A stretch of 64,000 bases of DNA from Edaphobacillus lindanitolerans (GCF_900156305.1 NZ_FTPL01000004.1:212177-276176), one strand, 5' to 3'; counted from the stretch's first letter, positions 26,429-34,814 are shown. The notes: generated by a model not told the origin, from the sequence alone. Numbers and translations are program-made.

Positions 26429-26457
26429 TTGTCGGCTCCGCCGCCTTATGGTACATT
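26429..26457 (+). promoter_or_regulatory. Promoter of lipA operon
   Basis: TTGTCG (26429-26434), 17 bases, TACATT (26452-26457), with a TATGG extended -10 element. Confidence 0.65.
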
Positions 26458-26504
26458 GGCAACAGTGAGCATCTATATCTAAGAGAGAAATGGAGCCGAT
26501 GGGG

Positions 26505-27440
26505 ATGACGACTTGCAAGCCGGGCAATGATGAATATATCCGTAAGCCGGACTGGCTGAAAATCAAGCTGAATACGAACGAGAACTACATGGACCTGAAA
26601 AAGATGATGCGCGAAAAGGGCCTCCACACCGTTTGTGAGGAAGCACGCTGTCCGAATATCCATGAATGCTGGGGAGAACGGAGAACGGCGACGTTCATGA
26701 TCCTCGGGGCGGTGTGCACCCGTGCGTGCCGTTTCTGTGCAGTCAAGACCGGTCTTCCGAACGAACTCGATGTGGCCGAACCGGAACGGGTCGCAGATTC
26801 CGTCGCACTCATGAATCTCAAGCATGCCGTCATCACGATGGTCGCCCGTGACGATCAGCGCGATGGGGGGGCCGGCATCATGGCGGAGACGATCCGTGCG
26901 ATCCGTCGGAAAAGCCCGTTCACGACGGTTGAAGTGCTCCCTTCGGACCTTGCAGGGGACTATGACAGCCTGAAGACGCTGATGGATGCCAAGCCGGACA
27001 TTCTGAATCACAACATTGAAACGGTCCGCAGCCTGACGAAGCGTGTCCGGGCCCGTGCGACGTACGACCGTTCGCTTGAATTCCTGCGCCGTGCAAAAGA
27101 GATGCAGCCGGAGATCCCGACAAAATCTTCGCTGATGCTGGGGCTCGGCGAAACGTGGGAAGAGATCCTCGAGACGATGGATGACCTGCGTGCCAACCAG
27201 GTGGACATCATGACGATCGGCCAGTATTTGCAACCGACGAAAAAACATCTGAAGGTGCAGAAGTACTATACGCCTCAGGAATTCGGGGAACTCCGGAAAA
27301 TCGCCATGTCGAAAGGCTTCTCGCACTGTGAGGCAGGACCGCTCGTACGGAGCAGCTACCATGCCGACGAGCAGGTGAATGCGGCTGCCCGGGAGAGACA
27401 GCGGCGAGGAGAGGAACTCACCCCGGCCCCGCAGGCATGA
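26505..27440 (+). CDS. lipA: Lipoyl synthase
   Basis: A radical SAM enzyme of 311 residues that inserts two sulfurs into octanoyl groups on lipoyl domains. The radical-SAM cluster motif is CTRACRFC; the auxiliary cluster motif [12 protein letters not shown] lies before it, and the conserved RSSYHADEQ near the C-terminus supplies the Ser ligand. Three in-frame ATGs occur; 26505 is preferred because GGAG is nine bases upstream and the protein then begins like B. subtilis LipA. It heads lipA-yutD-yutE-yutF, all tightly packed. Confidence 0.96.
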   Translation: MTTCKPGNDEYIRKPDWLKIKLNTNENYMDLKKMMREKGLHTVCEEARCPNIHECWGERRTATFMILGAVCTRACRFCAVKTGLPNELDVAEPERVADSVALMNLKHAVITMVARDDQRDGGAGIMAETIRAIRRKSPFTTVEVLPSDLAGDYDSLKTLMDAKPDILNHNIETVRSLTKRVRARATYDRSLEFLRRAKEMQPEIPTKSSLMLGLGETWEEILETMDDLRANQVDIMTIGQYLQPTKKHLKVQKYYTPQEFGELRKIAMSKGFSHCEAGPLVRSSYHADEQVNAAARERQRRGEELTPAPQA

Positions 27441-27454
27441 GGAAGGTGCCGGAT

Positions 27455-27802
27455 ATGATCCGCCTTGAACAGTTCGAATACGAAATCCTGGAAGATTACC
27501 GGGACGGTTTTCAGGAAGAGGCCCTGAAATCCCGGTACAGTGACATTTTGTCCAAATATGATTACATCGTCGGGGACTGGGGATACGGCCAGCTCCGGCT
27601 GCGGGGATTTTTTGACGACCGGAACTCGAAGGCGACGGTCGGGACAAAAATCAGCACCCTGCAGGACTATCTGTATGAATACTGCAATTTCGGATGCGCC
27701 TATTTTGTTCTCAGGAAAACAGGGCGACCCAAAACCCATGCGCCGCGTTCGGAAAGCACGGAAACCGGGCAGGCCGAAGACGACCCGCAGGACGGCGAAT
27801 AA
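27455..27802 (+). CDS. yutD: YutD family protein
   Basis: A 115-residue protein with the YutD core (FEYEILEDYRDGFQEEALKSRYSDILSKYDYIVGDWGYGQLRLRGFF) and the conserved YLYEYCNFGCAYFVLRK. Its function is unknown; it is conserved next to lipA in Bacilli. AGGAAGGTG six bases before ATG 27455 supports that start over ATG 27437, which overlaps the lipA stop. The C-terminal 30 residues are polar and probably disordered. Confidence 0.87.
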   Translation: MIRLEQFEYEILEDYRDGFQEEALKSRYSDILSKYDYIVGDWGYGQLRLRGFFDDRNSKATVGTKISTLQDYLYEYCNFGCAYFVLRKTGRPKTHAPRSESTETGQAEDDPQDGE

Positions 27803-27846
27803 GCCGTTGCGGGTTTTCGTCTTGAAGAAGAACAGGAGGAAATGAA

Positions 27847-28299
27847 ATGTATTTCATCGATCGCAACAAGGTGGAAGAAACGGCATCCCATATGGAACAT
27901 CTGCTGCAGGTCTTTAAAGGGCGGACTGAGTGGAGCCGGGACCCGGTGACGGAGCTTGCGCTGGAGCGGATTGCCCATAATCTCATCGAGTCGGTCATTG
28001 ACATCGGCAACACGATGATCGACGGCTTCATCATGAGGGACCCTGGCAGTTATGAAGACATCATCGACATTCTCCTTGATGAGAAAGTGATCGGCCCGGA
28101 CATGGAGACTCCGCTGAAAAAGCTCGTCGGCCTTCGGAAGATGGTTGTGCGTGAGTTCATGGATGTGGACGGACAGGAGGCGGAATCGGTCATCCGTGAA
28201 GCCATCCCGGCACTCAACGCGTTTCCCGGCTGCGTGCGGACCTATTTGACGGAGGAGCTGGGCCCGGTTTCTGCATTTTTGCCGGAGGACCGGGATTGA
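27847..28299 (+). CDS. yutE: YutE, HepT-like (DUF86) protein
   Basis: A 150-residue all-helical protein of the HepT/DUF86 superfamily (ERIAHNLIESVIDIGNTMID is a typical core). In HepT toxins an R-x4-6-H motif near the C-terminus (like RNxLVHxY) is needed for toxicity; here the matching segment reads GLRKMVVREFMD, so the His is replaced by Arg. No MntA antitoxin gene is adjacent. It is therefore more likely a domesticated housekeeping member. AGGAGG lies upstream of the ATG. Confidence 0.82.
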   Translation: MYFIDRNKVEETASHMEHLLQVFKGRTEWSRDPVTELALERIAHNLIESVIDIGNTMIDGFIMRDPGSYEDIIDILLDEKVIGPDMETPLKKLVGLRKMVVREFMDVDGQEAESVIREAIPALNAFPGCVRTYLTEELGPVSAFLPEDRD

Positions 28300-29060
28300 A
28301 GCACTATCAAGCCTGGTGTTTCGATCTGGACGGGACGGTTTACCGCGGGGAAACCGCAATTCCGGAAGCGGTCCGTCTGATCGGGCAGCTCCGGGACAGC
28401 GGAAGCCGGATCTTCTTCATTACGAACAATTCGGCGCTGACGCCTCAAATGCAGGCTGAAAAGCTGATGCGGATGGGCATCCGGGCTGCACCGGAAGAGA
28501 TCATGACATCCTCCATCGCCACTGCCGGTTATCTTGCCGGGCAATACGGAAGGATGGATGTGACGATGATCGGGGAGGAAGGGCTTCGTGAGGCGCTCGA
28601 AGAAGCCGGACACCGGATCGTCACGGAAGGCGGCGAAGCGGTCGTCGTGGGAATTGACCGGCAGATCAGCTACGACAAGCTTGCCGCTGCCTGTCTGGCG
28701 GTCTCGGCCGGAGCCCCCTTCATTGCCACGAACGGCGACCTGGCATTCCCGGATGAACGGGGACTCGTCCCGGGAAACGGGGCATTTGCCGGTCTGATCG
28801 GATCGGTGACCGGCGTGCAGCCGGTGGTGATCGGCAAGCCCGAAAGCCACATGATCGCTGAAATCGCACGGAAACAAGGGCTCCGGAAGGACGGGATGAT
28901 CCTCGTCGGAGACAATTACGAAACCGACATCAAAGCCGGCCTCCGTTTCGGCATCGATACGCTCCATGTGGATACCGGCGTGACGAGGAAGGAAGCGCTC
29001 GCCGGCCATTCCGAGCAGCCGACCTACAGTCTGCGCTCCCTCAGTGAGTGGGAAATCTGA
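28296..29060 (+). CDS. yutF: HAD-family phosphatase, NagD/YutF type
   Basis: A 254-residue haloacid-dehalogenase superfamily enzyme of the C2-capped NagD-like (TIGR01457) group. Motifs are CFDLDGTVYRG (nucleophile Asp), ITNNS and the C-terminal VGDNYETDIKAG. Such enzymes dephosphorylate small phosphates (AMP/GMP or sugar phosphates). The start is TTG 28296, with GGAGG at 28284-28288, overlapping the yutE stop. It ends the lipA-yutDEF unit at a terminator. Confidence 0.92.
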   Translation: MKHYQAWCFDLDGTVYRGETAIPEAVRLIGQLRDSGSRIFFITNNSALTPQMQAEKLMRMGIRAAPEEIMTSSIATAGYLAGQYGRMDVTMIGEEGLREALEEAGHRIVTEGGEAVVVGIDRQISYDKLAAACLAVSAGAPFIATNGDLAFPDERGLVPGNGAFAGLIGSVTGVQPVVIGKPESHMIAEIARKQGLRKDGMILVGDNYETDIKAGLRFGIDTLHVDTGVTRKEALAGHSEQPTYSLRSLSEWEI

Positions 29061-29078
29061 ATACCTTTAGATCCTGTT

Positions 29079-29108
29079 CGGCCGTCCTGCAAAGGGCGGC
29101 CGTTTTTA
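29079..29108 (+). terminator. Terminator of lipA-yutF unit
   Basis: CGGCCGTCC (29079-29087) with GGGCGGCCG (29094-29102), then TTTTTA. Confidence 0.82.
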
Positions 29109-29271
29109 CATGCCTGTCATCCCGCTTGTCCGGATCATCTTCGGATCATTGAAGGCAGCCTTCTGCACTCCCTGTCAGACGCTCATCGATTTTTAATCCG
29201 GTCCTCACCGATTCCTCATAGTCGTCCCGTATTCTGGGATTACAGCGTATAACGGATGGGAGGGAAGCTGC

Positions 29272-30015
29272 ATGGCCATTGAGATTTTCACCCGTCGGGA
29301 GCTCAAGTTCCTGATTACGGTGGATCAGTACAGGAGGCTGCTGCTCCGTGCCGGCAACAAGCTGCGTGCGGACAAAAATGGGAAGGACGGGCGCTATACC
29401 GTGACCACCCTGTATTTTGACAATGACGAAAGCCGGATTTATTACGAAGTGAAGAACCGCCTTAAGTTCCGGCAGAAATTGCGGCTTCGGGTGTATGACG
29501 AGACGGGACCGGATGGACGGGCATTCTTCGAGATGAAGCAGAAGAACGGACGGATTGTCCATAAACGAAGGACCGGTATCCCGCTCAGGGAGGCGTATCG
29601 CTACATAAGGGCGGCCGGCACGGTTCCCGCGGAGCAATTTGCCGCATCAAACGCCCAAGTGCTGAAGGAAATCGGACAGTTCCGTGCGCACTACGGCCTT
29701 CAGCCGGACATGGTCGTCAGCTATGACCGCCATGCCCTTCACCAGGCGGATGATCCGGCGGTCCGGGTGACGTTCGACTACAATCTGAGATGCCGGAAAC
29801 ACGACCTGTTTCTTGAGAGCGGCCCGCACGGACAGCATTTTGTCGATCCGGGACTGGTCGTGCTGGAAGTCAAGGTGGACAACAGTGTGCCGCTTTGGCT
29901 GACACGGATCCTGCAGGAGGCCGGCTGCCTGCAGAAGGGCGGGTCGAAGTTCTGTCTGAGTCACGAGCTGCTGGCAAACGGACAGCGAGAATTGATGATC
30001 ATGGGAGGAAGATAA
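29272..30015 (+). CDS. VTC-domain polyphosphate polymerase-like protein
   Basis: A 247-residue triphosphate-tunnel protein of the VTC family. Its tunnel residues lie in RRELKFLI, TTLYFDND, RQKLRLRVYDE, AFFEMKQK, VTFDYNLR and VVLEVKVD, ending in KFCLSHEL. Bacterial members with this domain make inorganic polyphosphate or act on related substrates. The partner gene downstream encodes a DUF4956 membrane protein, a recurrent pairing that suggests a membrane-associated complex. CotH, found with them in some bacteria, is absent here. GGGAGG precedes the ATG. Confidence 0.85.
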   Translation: MAIEIFTRRELKFLITVDQYRRLLLRAGNKLRADKNGKDGRYTVTTLYFDNDESRIYYEVKNRLKFRQKLRLRVYDETGPDGRAFFEMKQKNGRIVHKRRTGIPLREAYRYIRAAGTVPAEQFAASNAQVLKEIGQFRAHYGLQPDMVVSYDRHALHQADDPAVRVTFDYNLRCRKHDLFLESGPHGQHFVDPGLVVLEVKVDNSVPLWLTRILQEAGCLQKGGSKFCLSHELLANGQRELMIMGGR

Positions 30016-30017
30016 GA

Positions 30018-30692
30018 ATGGACATGTTGGAATCATTATTGCAGCCGGAGATCCGGACAGGCGGAACGGTGGGGCTGAGCATGCTGGCCATGCTCTTCTC
30101 ATTCGTGCTCAGTTTGCTGATCACAGTCGTTTACCGGCGGACATTTTCCGGTGAGCGTTACTCACAGGCGTTTGTGCACACGATCATCATGATGAGCGTC
30201 ATTGTATCGATTGTCATGAATGTCGTCAGCGACAATGCAGGCGTGGCATTCGGGCTGTTTGCCGTGTTTTCCCTCATCCGGTTCCGGAGTGAGGTGACCG
30301 ATGCGAAAGACATCTCGTACATCTTCTTCGGGCTGTGTGTCGGCATGACGGCCGGCCTGTACCGCTTCGACCTGGCGATTGTGCTCACGGTGTTCGCATG
30401 CGCAGCATTCTACCTGCTTCACCGGACGGGCTATGCGCGAGGAAAGCATATGCAGATCCTCAAAGTGACGGTGCCCGAGACGATGAATCATGAGGGCCTG
30501 CTCGACGGCATCCTGGATGAGTTCACGGTCAGCCATGAGCTACGCCAGGTCGAGACGACCGACCTCGGTACGATGATTTTGTACACCTATGCCATACAGG
30601 GCAAGCCGGATACGGCGGACCGGGACCTGCTGGACCGGGTCCGCGAGAAAAATGCGAACCTGAAAGTCTCCTTGACCTATTTGGGCAGATAA
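30018..30692 (+). CDS. DUF4956 membrane protein
   Basis: A 224-residue protein with four or five N-terminal helices (TVGLSMLAMLFSFVLSLLITVVY, VHTIIMMSVIVSIVMNVV, GVAFGLFAVFSLIRFRSE, YIFFGLCVGMTAGLYRF) and a cytoplasmic alpha/beta C-terminal domain. The FSLIRFRSEVTDAKDISYIF block is the DUF4956 hallmark. It starts two bases after the VTC gene with GGGAGGAAG upstream, so both form an operon. It may anchor the polymerase or move the polymer; this is inference from co-occurrence. Confidence 0.85.
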   Translation: MDMLESLLQPEIRTGGTVGLSMLAMLFSFVLSLLITVVYRRTFSGERYSQAFVHTIIMMSVIVSIVMNVVSDNAGVAFGLFAVFSLIRFRSEVTDAKDISYIFFGLCVGMTAGLYRFDLAIVLTVFACAAFYLLHRTGYARGKHMQILKVTVPETMNHEGLLDGILDEFTVSHELRQVETTDLGTMILYTYAIQGKPDTADRDLLDRVREKNANLKVSLTYLGR

Positions 30693-30705
30693 CCGGAAAA
30701 ATGAA

Positions 30706-30746
30706 AAGAGAGCCGAGCGATCCGTGATCGCGCGGCTCTCTTCAAT
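30706..30746. terminator. Bidirectional terminator between DUF4956 gene and yuzB
   Basis: AAGAGAGCCG (30706-30715) with CGGCTCTCTT (30733-30742), inner CGATC/GATCG pairing. It is flanked by an A run (plus-strand side) and CAATTTATT, so it serves both convergent genes. Confidence 0.75.
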
Positions 30747-30749
30747 TTA

Positions 30750-30986
30750 TTAGAAAAGCGGGTTTTCCTCTATAAAACGATAGATATTGTCTTTCAGCTC
30801 GTCCGGCGTTTCACCTTCCACGATTTCCCCGTTCACGACCGCATAAAGCGATTCGGCACATTGGGAGCAGAAGCTGAGGCAGCCGTATTCCAGGACATCG
30901 AGGTTCGGGTCCTGCTCCAGCTCCTCAAATGTCTTCTGTGAACCGCAGGCCATGTTGCTCATACAGAACTCGACGATCGGATTCAC
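30750..30986 (-). CDS. yuzB: YuzB family protein
   Basis: A 78-residue protein starting at GTG 30986 with GAGAGGTGAT upstream on the minus strand. The motif [44 protein letters not shown] matches YuzB. The Cys positions (C..., C.sFC.qCA) suit a thioredoxin-like [2Fe-2S] ferredoxin fold, but the function is unknown. It is divergent from yutJ, the same arrangement as in B. subtilis. Confidence 0.87.
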   Translation of the reverse strand: MNPIVEFCMSNMACGSQKTFEELEQDPNLDVLEYGCLSFCSQCAESLYAVVNGEIVEGETPDELKDNIYRFIEENPLF

Positions 30987-31051
30987 AAAAATCACCTCTC
31001 TCACCCGGAAATCGTACTCCTTTTTGTCTTTCCAGTCAATTGAATGGCTTA

Positions 31052-31080
31052 TTGTGAAACCTCTCACATTCATATATAAT
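31052..31080 (+). promoter_or_regulatory. Promoter of yutJ
   Basis: TTGTGA (31052-31057), 17 bases, TATAAT (31075-31080). Confidence 0.75.
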
Positions 31081-31135
31081 GGCATGGAGAAATGGAACCA
31101 TGAATCGGCTATGACTTAAAAAGGAGAATACTTTT

Positions 31136-32200
31136 ATGAAGAAACTAGTCCTGCTCGGCGGAGGGTATGGGAATATGCGCATTCTGCTCCGCCTCCTCCC
31201 GAACCTTCCCGAAGACCGGGAAATCATTCTTGTGGACCGCACGCCGTTCCACAGCCTCAAAACCGAATTTTATGCACTGGCTGCCGGAACGGTGCCGGAT
31301 GCGGAAGTCCGCGTCGCTTTTCCGGAGCATGAACGGCTGAAAATGGTGACCGGAGAAATCGTGAACGTCAATCTCGCTGAAAAGCGGGTCGAACTCGGCA
31401 ACGGTGCCCGGATCGAGTATGATGACCTCGTCATCGGCCTCGGATGCGACGACAACTATCACGATGTGCCGGGCGCTGCAGAACATACGCACAGCATCCA
31501 GACGATCGGCAAATCCCGTGATACTTACCGCCACCTCCTCAATCTCGGAGAAGGAGCGGCTGTCGGGATCGTCGGTGCCGGCCTGAGCGGCATCGAGCTC
31601 GCAAGCGAACTGCGGGAGAGCCGCCCGGACCTGAAGATCAAGCTGTTTGACCGCGGCCCGCGGGTGCTGCGCGATTTCCCGGAACGTCTCAGCAATTATG
31701 TCCAGAGCTGGTTTGACGAACATGACGTGGAAGTCGTGAGCAATTCGAACATTACGAATGTGGGGCCGAACACTCTTTACAACCATGAGAATTCGATCGA
31801 GGTGGATGCGGTCGTCTGGACTGCCGGAATCCGCCCGGTCGAGGCGGTCCGCAATCTCGAACTCGAATCCGACCGGGGAGGACGGATTGTCCTCACGCCT
31901 CACCATAACGTCCCCGAAAACGAGAACGTCTATGTCGTCGGCGACTGTGCGGCGCTTCCGCACGCACCAAGTGCGTATCTGGCGGAGGAGCAGGGCGAGC
32001 AGATCGTAAAGGTGCTGAAGATGCGGTGGAACGGGGAGACGCTCCCCGAGAAGATGCCGGAGATCAAGCTCCAGGGATTTGTCGGATCGCTCGGAAAGAA
32101 AAAAGGATTCGCCTTCCTCGCAGACCGCACCGTCACGGGACGGATTGCGCGGCTGCTCAAGTCGGGAATCCTGTGGATGTACAAGTGGCATAATGGTTAA
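31136..32200 (+). CDS. yutJ: NADH dehydrogenase-like flavoprotein YutJ
   Basis: A 354-residue FAD/NAD(P)H oxidoreductase related to type II NADH dehydrogenases. FAD-binding LVLLGGGYGNMR at the N-terminus, NAD-binding VGIVGAGLSGIELASEL (about residues 143-159) and the C-terminal VYVVGDCAALPHAPSAYLAEEQGEQI are present. The C-terminus carries a short amphipathic stretch (LLKSGILWMYKW) for membrane contact. It may pass electrons to menaquinone, as a paralogue of the NDH-2 at 34.98 kb. AAAAAGGAGAA precedes the ATG. Confidence 0.9.
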   Translation: MKKLVLLGGGYGNMRILLRLLPNLPEDREIILVDRTPFHSLKTEFYALAAGTVPDAEVRVAFPEHERLKMVTGEIVNVNLAEKRVELGNGARIEYDDLVIGLGCDDNYHDVPGAAEHTHSIQTIGKSRDTYRHLLNLGEGAAVGIVGAGLSGIELASELRESRPDLKIKLFDRGPRVLRDFPERLSNYVQSWFDEHDVEVVSNSNITNVGPNTLYNHENSIEVDAVVWTAGIRPVEAVRNLELESDRGGRIVLTPHHNVPENENVYVVGDCAALPHAPSAYLAEEQGEQIVKVLKMRWNGETLPEKMPEIKLQGFVGSLGKKKGFAFLADRTVTGRIARLLKSGILWMYKWHNG

Positions 32201-32210
32201 GGAGTGGGGA

Positions 32211-32232
32211 AACCCTTGATGTATCAAGGGTT
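32211..32232. repeat. Perfect 10-bp inverted repeat
   Basis: AACCCTTGAT-GT-ATCAAGGGTT, 11 bases after yutJ. No T run follows, so it is a poor terminator; it could be a recombinase or protein binding site at the edge of the nucleotidyltransferase insertion. Confidence 0.6.
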
Positions 32233-32329
32233 CAGGAGTGTTGAAGGGGAAGTAAAAGCACCGAAAGTCACATTTCGGTAACATTCCGTATAGAATTGAC
32301 GCCTTTGAGGATGTCGCCGAAGCTGACTT

Positions 32330-33163
32330 TCAGTTTCGTGGCGGCATCTTCTTTCGTTCGTCCGGGAACCGTTCCTGAAGCGCCCGGACACGGTCGGACA
32401 GATAGTTTTTCATCCGTTCCAGTTCCTGCTTGCCGAATCGATGGGCAGCATCGTTTGTTGCATAGCACGTTGTCACTTTTTTGAGCGTCAGGCGCAGATC
32501 CTCAGGGAGGGCTGACAATCCCCAGGAACCCGCCTCTGCTTTGGAGGCGATTTTCCCGTCCTTCAGATACCGCAACACTCTGATCAGGTTTAGCGTGGAG
32601 TAGACCGGTTCGGCGTGGATGTTTTCCAGACAGTCCCTGTAATCGTTCATGATGGCAGAAAGATAGTCCGACTGTGGAACGGACGGGAACACTTCATTGA
32701 TCGGTTTGCCCGTCAGACAGATCCCGCTGTGGTTCAAGATCGTAATATGAGCAGCCAGATCTGCATCGGCGGCAATTCCGTTTAAAAAGTCCTTCGTGCC
32801 GGTCAGCAAGTCGTCCGTATATTGCTCCCTCCAAAACTCACTAAAATGAAAGTCGAAAGGACAAGGATGCTGCCACTGGGTCAACTGGCGGGCATTGAGG
32901 AAGTGGATCTCAAGAGGGAACGGAGAATTTGAAGTCCTTAAGAAAGTCCGTGCCAGCTTCTCTTTTGTTTCCGTTGTCAGGGTGCTGCGGGTTACGGCGA
33001 TGGCATCGATGTCGCTTGCATCCGGGTTGAATCCGCCAAGCGCCAATGAACCGTGGAGATAGACTCCGATCAGGTCGTCATTGATGATCCGGGAAATTTC
33101 TTTTTGCAGGTTGAGTAGAGGTTTCTTTGCTTCCGAGGTGACGGATTCCAAGCCGGTGAGCAT
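32330..33163 (-). CDS. Aminoglycoside nucleotidyltransferase-like protein (AadA/ANT type)
   Basis: A 277-residue protein with the nucleotidyltransferase motif GSLALGGFNPDASDID (G-S, D-x-D pattern) at about residues 38-53 and the DUF4111 C-terminal domain (NLIRVLRYLKDGKIASKAEAGSWG) typical of ANT(3'')/ANT(9) enzymes. Such enzymes inactivate streptomycin or spectinomycin by adenylylation; whether this divergent copy does so is unknown. AAGGAGG precedes the ATG on the minus strand. It interrupts the otherwise conserved yutJ-yuzD gene order, suggesting acquisition. Confidence 0.82.
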   Translation of the reverse strand: MLTGLESVTSEAKKPLLNLQKEISRIINDDLIGVYLHGSLALGGFNPDASDIDAIAVTRSTLTTETKEKLARTFLRTSNSPFPLEIHFLNARQLTQWQHPCPFDFHFSEFWREQYTDDLLTGTKDFLNGIAADADLAAHITILNHSGICLTGKPINEVFPSVPQSDYLSAIMNDYRDCLENIHAEPVYSTLNLIRVLRYLKDGKIASKAEAGSWGLSALPEDLRLTLKKVTTCYATNDAAHRFGKQELERMKNYLSDRVRALQERFPDERKKMPPRN

Positions 33164-33281
33164 TCTCTCTGCCTCCTTACTGATGTAGATCCGTGCAATC
33201 CGTGCATACCGGTTTCATTCCTCTCCGGTCCGCGTCCGGCACGATGGTTTCTTGGATAAGCCGCGTGAAAACGGTCATTAT

Positions 33282-33309
33282 AAAAAAGCAGTCCCGTGGG
33301 CGGACCGCT
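33282..33309 (-). terminator. Minus-strand terminator upstream of the nucleotidyltransferase gene
   Basis: On the minus strand AGCGGTCC pairs with GGACTGCT (one G-T pair) and is followed by TTTTTTA. It lies in the 5' region of the nucleotidyltransferase gene, so it could act as an attenuator. Confidence 0.6.
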
Positions 33310-33368
33310 TCCGGAATGGATCCGGCAACTGATTCTTGGGCTTTAATTAAATGTAACCTATTTCAAAG

Positions 33369-33395
33369 AAAAAAGGACAGCATATGCCGTCCTTT
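33369..33395 (-). terminator. Terminator of the small membrane gene
   Basis: On the minus strand AAAGGAC pairs with GTCCTTT around the palindromic loop GGCATATGCT, followed by TTTC. Confidence 0.7.
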
Positions 33396-33402
33396 GGATT
33401 TT

Positions 33403-33615
33403 CTATAATCGCGCCCGTTTAAAGTATTCGCCTTCTGGCGCTTTCTTTCTCTTCCCGATAACAGGAGTAAATATTCCCCACATTATAACGACTGCCAAAC
33501 CGAGAATTCTAACCCATAACGGCTTATTATCAACGAATACAGAGTAACCAAAGTAAACCGCCAAGAGTACCCAGAAAATGAATACCCAACCCCATCTATT
33601 CGTGAGAAGCTCCAC
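33403..33615 (-). CDS. Small two-helix membrane protein, unknown
   Basis: A 70-residue frame with two hydrophobic segments (WGWVFIFWVLLAVYFGYSVFV and LWVRILGLAVVIMWGIFTPVIG) and a basic tail (KRKKAPEGEYFKRARL). The start GTG 33615 has AGGAAA very close upstream, so the true start is uncertain. Its A+T content is higher than that of its neighbours, in keeping with an inserted segment. No family recognised. Confidence 0.6.
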   Translation of the reverse strand: MELLTNRWGWVFIFWVLLAVYFGYSVFVDNKPLWVRILGLAVVIMWGIFTPVIGKRKKAPEGEYFKRARL

Positions 33616-33692
33616 TTTCCTATCCGGAAACCTACAGGTATTTGTTACCGTGTTTCCGGAATCCGGCCTGTTTGCTGATTTCGCCGGTAATT

Positions 33693-34022
33693 TTAGTTAC
33701 TCGGGATGAAGCCCCGTTTTTCCAATTCCGCAAACACGGGCTTCAGCCGGATGTACCCTTCCCCGACAATTTCGTCGCCGATACGGACGAGCGGGTAGAA
33801 GAATTCGTCATTGCGCACTTGTTCCGCGATGGCCGCGCGCTCTTCATCCCCGACCGGCTGTTCGATGTCGATATAGTCGATCGTGAAGGAGTGATCCGGA
33901 TATTTTCGTGTGATCGCCGCTTCAAGCCACTCGTATGTATCTTTAGAGGACGGGGCATTGACGCAGCTGGCGCAGATGACATCCGCTCCGTACACCTCTA
34001 TTTTCACATCTCGACCGTTCAA
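33693..34022 (-). CDS. yuzD: YuzD family protein (DUF1462)
   Basis: A 109-residue thioredoxin-fold protein with CASC near the N-terminus ([33 protein letters not shown]), matching YuzD. The function is unknown; the CxxC suggests a redox or metal role. I prefer the TTG at 34022, six bases after GGAGGGGAT on the minus strand; a longer version begins at TTG 34043. It is divergent from the NifU-like yutI, as in B. subtilis. Confidence 0.87.
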   Translation of the reverse strand: MNGRDVKIEVYGADVICASCVNAPSSKDTYEWLEAAITRKYPDHSFTIDYIDIEQPVGDEERAAIAEQVRNDEFFYPLVRIGDEIVGEGYIRLKPVFAELEKRGFIPSN

Positions 34023-34102
34023 AAAGATCCCCTCCGGATTCAAGAATGGATTTTCCGCCTGTTACCTATTATAATGATAACAGTGAAAGGAGTCGAATCG
34101 AA

Positions 34103-34339
34103 GTGACAGATACATCGATGATGGATGGTGTACAGGAAGTATTGGATAAACTGCGCCCGTTCCTTCTCCGAGACGGAGGCGACTGTGAGCTCGTTGATGT
34201 CGAGGACGGCATCGTGAAGCTCCGACTTCTCGGCGCGTGCGGCACGTGCCCGAGCTCAACCATTACATTGAAGGCAGGCATTGAGCGCGCACTCCTCGAG
34301 GAAGTGCCGGGTGTCGTCGAAGTGGAACAAGTCTTCTGA
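34103..34339 (+). CDS. yutI: NifU-like Fe-S scaffold, YutI
   Basis: A 78-residue protein that is a NifU C-terminal domain, with the cluster motif GACGTCPSS and the strongly conserved [31 protein letters not shown]. It carries and delivers Fe-S clusters. The start is GTG 34103 with AAAGGAG (34086-34092) ten bases upstream; TATAAT at 34070-34075 is the likely -10. It is followed by its own terminator and then the A-type carrier yutM. Confidence 0.93.
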   Translation: MTDTSMMDGVQEVLDKLRPFLLRDGGDCELVDVEDGIVKLRLLGACGTCPSSTITLKAGIERALLEEVPGVVEVEQVF

Positions 34340-34345
34340 TCATCC

Positions 34346-34370
34346 GGATCCGCGTTGCGGATCCTTTTTT
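34346..34370 (+). terminator. Terminator of yutI
   Basis: GGATCCGC-GTT-GCGGATCC (34346-34364), then TTTTTTAT. Confidence 0.85.
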
Positions 34371-34451
34371 ATACCGGCATGCCTGCGGATGCAGACCTGT
34401 TGTACGGGGTGCCGGACATTGTTAAGATGAGAGAAAAGGAGTGGTAATCGC

Positions 34452-34814
34452 ATGACACAGACGGTTGAATTGACTGAAGCGGCGGCTTACCAGGTGAAGG
34501 ACATGATGCGCCACAACGAAGAAGAGGGCTCTTATCTCCGTGTCGGCGTAAACGGCGGCGGCTGCAGCGGACTGACGTACGGACTCGGCTTTACGAAAGA
34601 GCGCCATGAAGAGGACGAACTGCTCGAACAGCACGGACTGCAGATCCTCGTTTCCAAGGAAGACGGCGGAATCCTGACCGGAACCAAGATCGACTACAAA
34701 CAGTCGCTCATGGGCGGAGGATTCACGATCACCAACCCGAATGCCATTGCATCATGCGGCTGCGGGACTTCATTCAGGACAAAAACAAAGGCCGGCACGC
34801 CCGGTGACTGCTGA
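34452..34814 (+). CDS. yutM: A-type Fe-S carrier, YutM (IscA/SufA family)
   Basis: A 120-residue HesB/IscA-family protein with the three conserved Cys: VNGGGCSGLTYGL (first) and SCGCGTSF (second and third). It takes part in maturation of Fe-S proteins; together with YutI and LipA nearby it serves cluster supply (inference from context). AAAAGGAGTGG precedes the ATG. It ends at a terminator. Confidence 0.94.
   Translation: MTQTVELTEAAAYQVKDMMRHNEEEGSYLRVGVNGGGCSGLTYGLGFTKERHEEDELLEQHGLQILVSKEDGGILTGTKIDYKQSLMGGGFTITNPNAIASCGCGTSFRTKTKAGTPGDC

Larger units (their letters stand above)
33164..33402 (-). other. Leader region with two minus-strand terminators
   Basis: No coding frame is convincing here. 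Reading on the minus strand, a first terminator follows the small membrane gene (33369-33395) and a second lies at 33282-33309. After the second, a possible -10 (TATAAT, plus positions about 33278-33283) precedes the nucleotidyltransferase gene. A short transcript between the two terminators or attenuation of the resistance-like gene is possible. Confidence 0.4.

Noticed and set aside
32211..32232. Terminator of yutJ
   Set aside because: The stem is perfect but is followed by CAGGAGTG rather than a T run; kept only as an inverted repeat.
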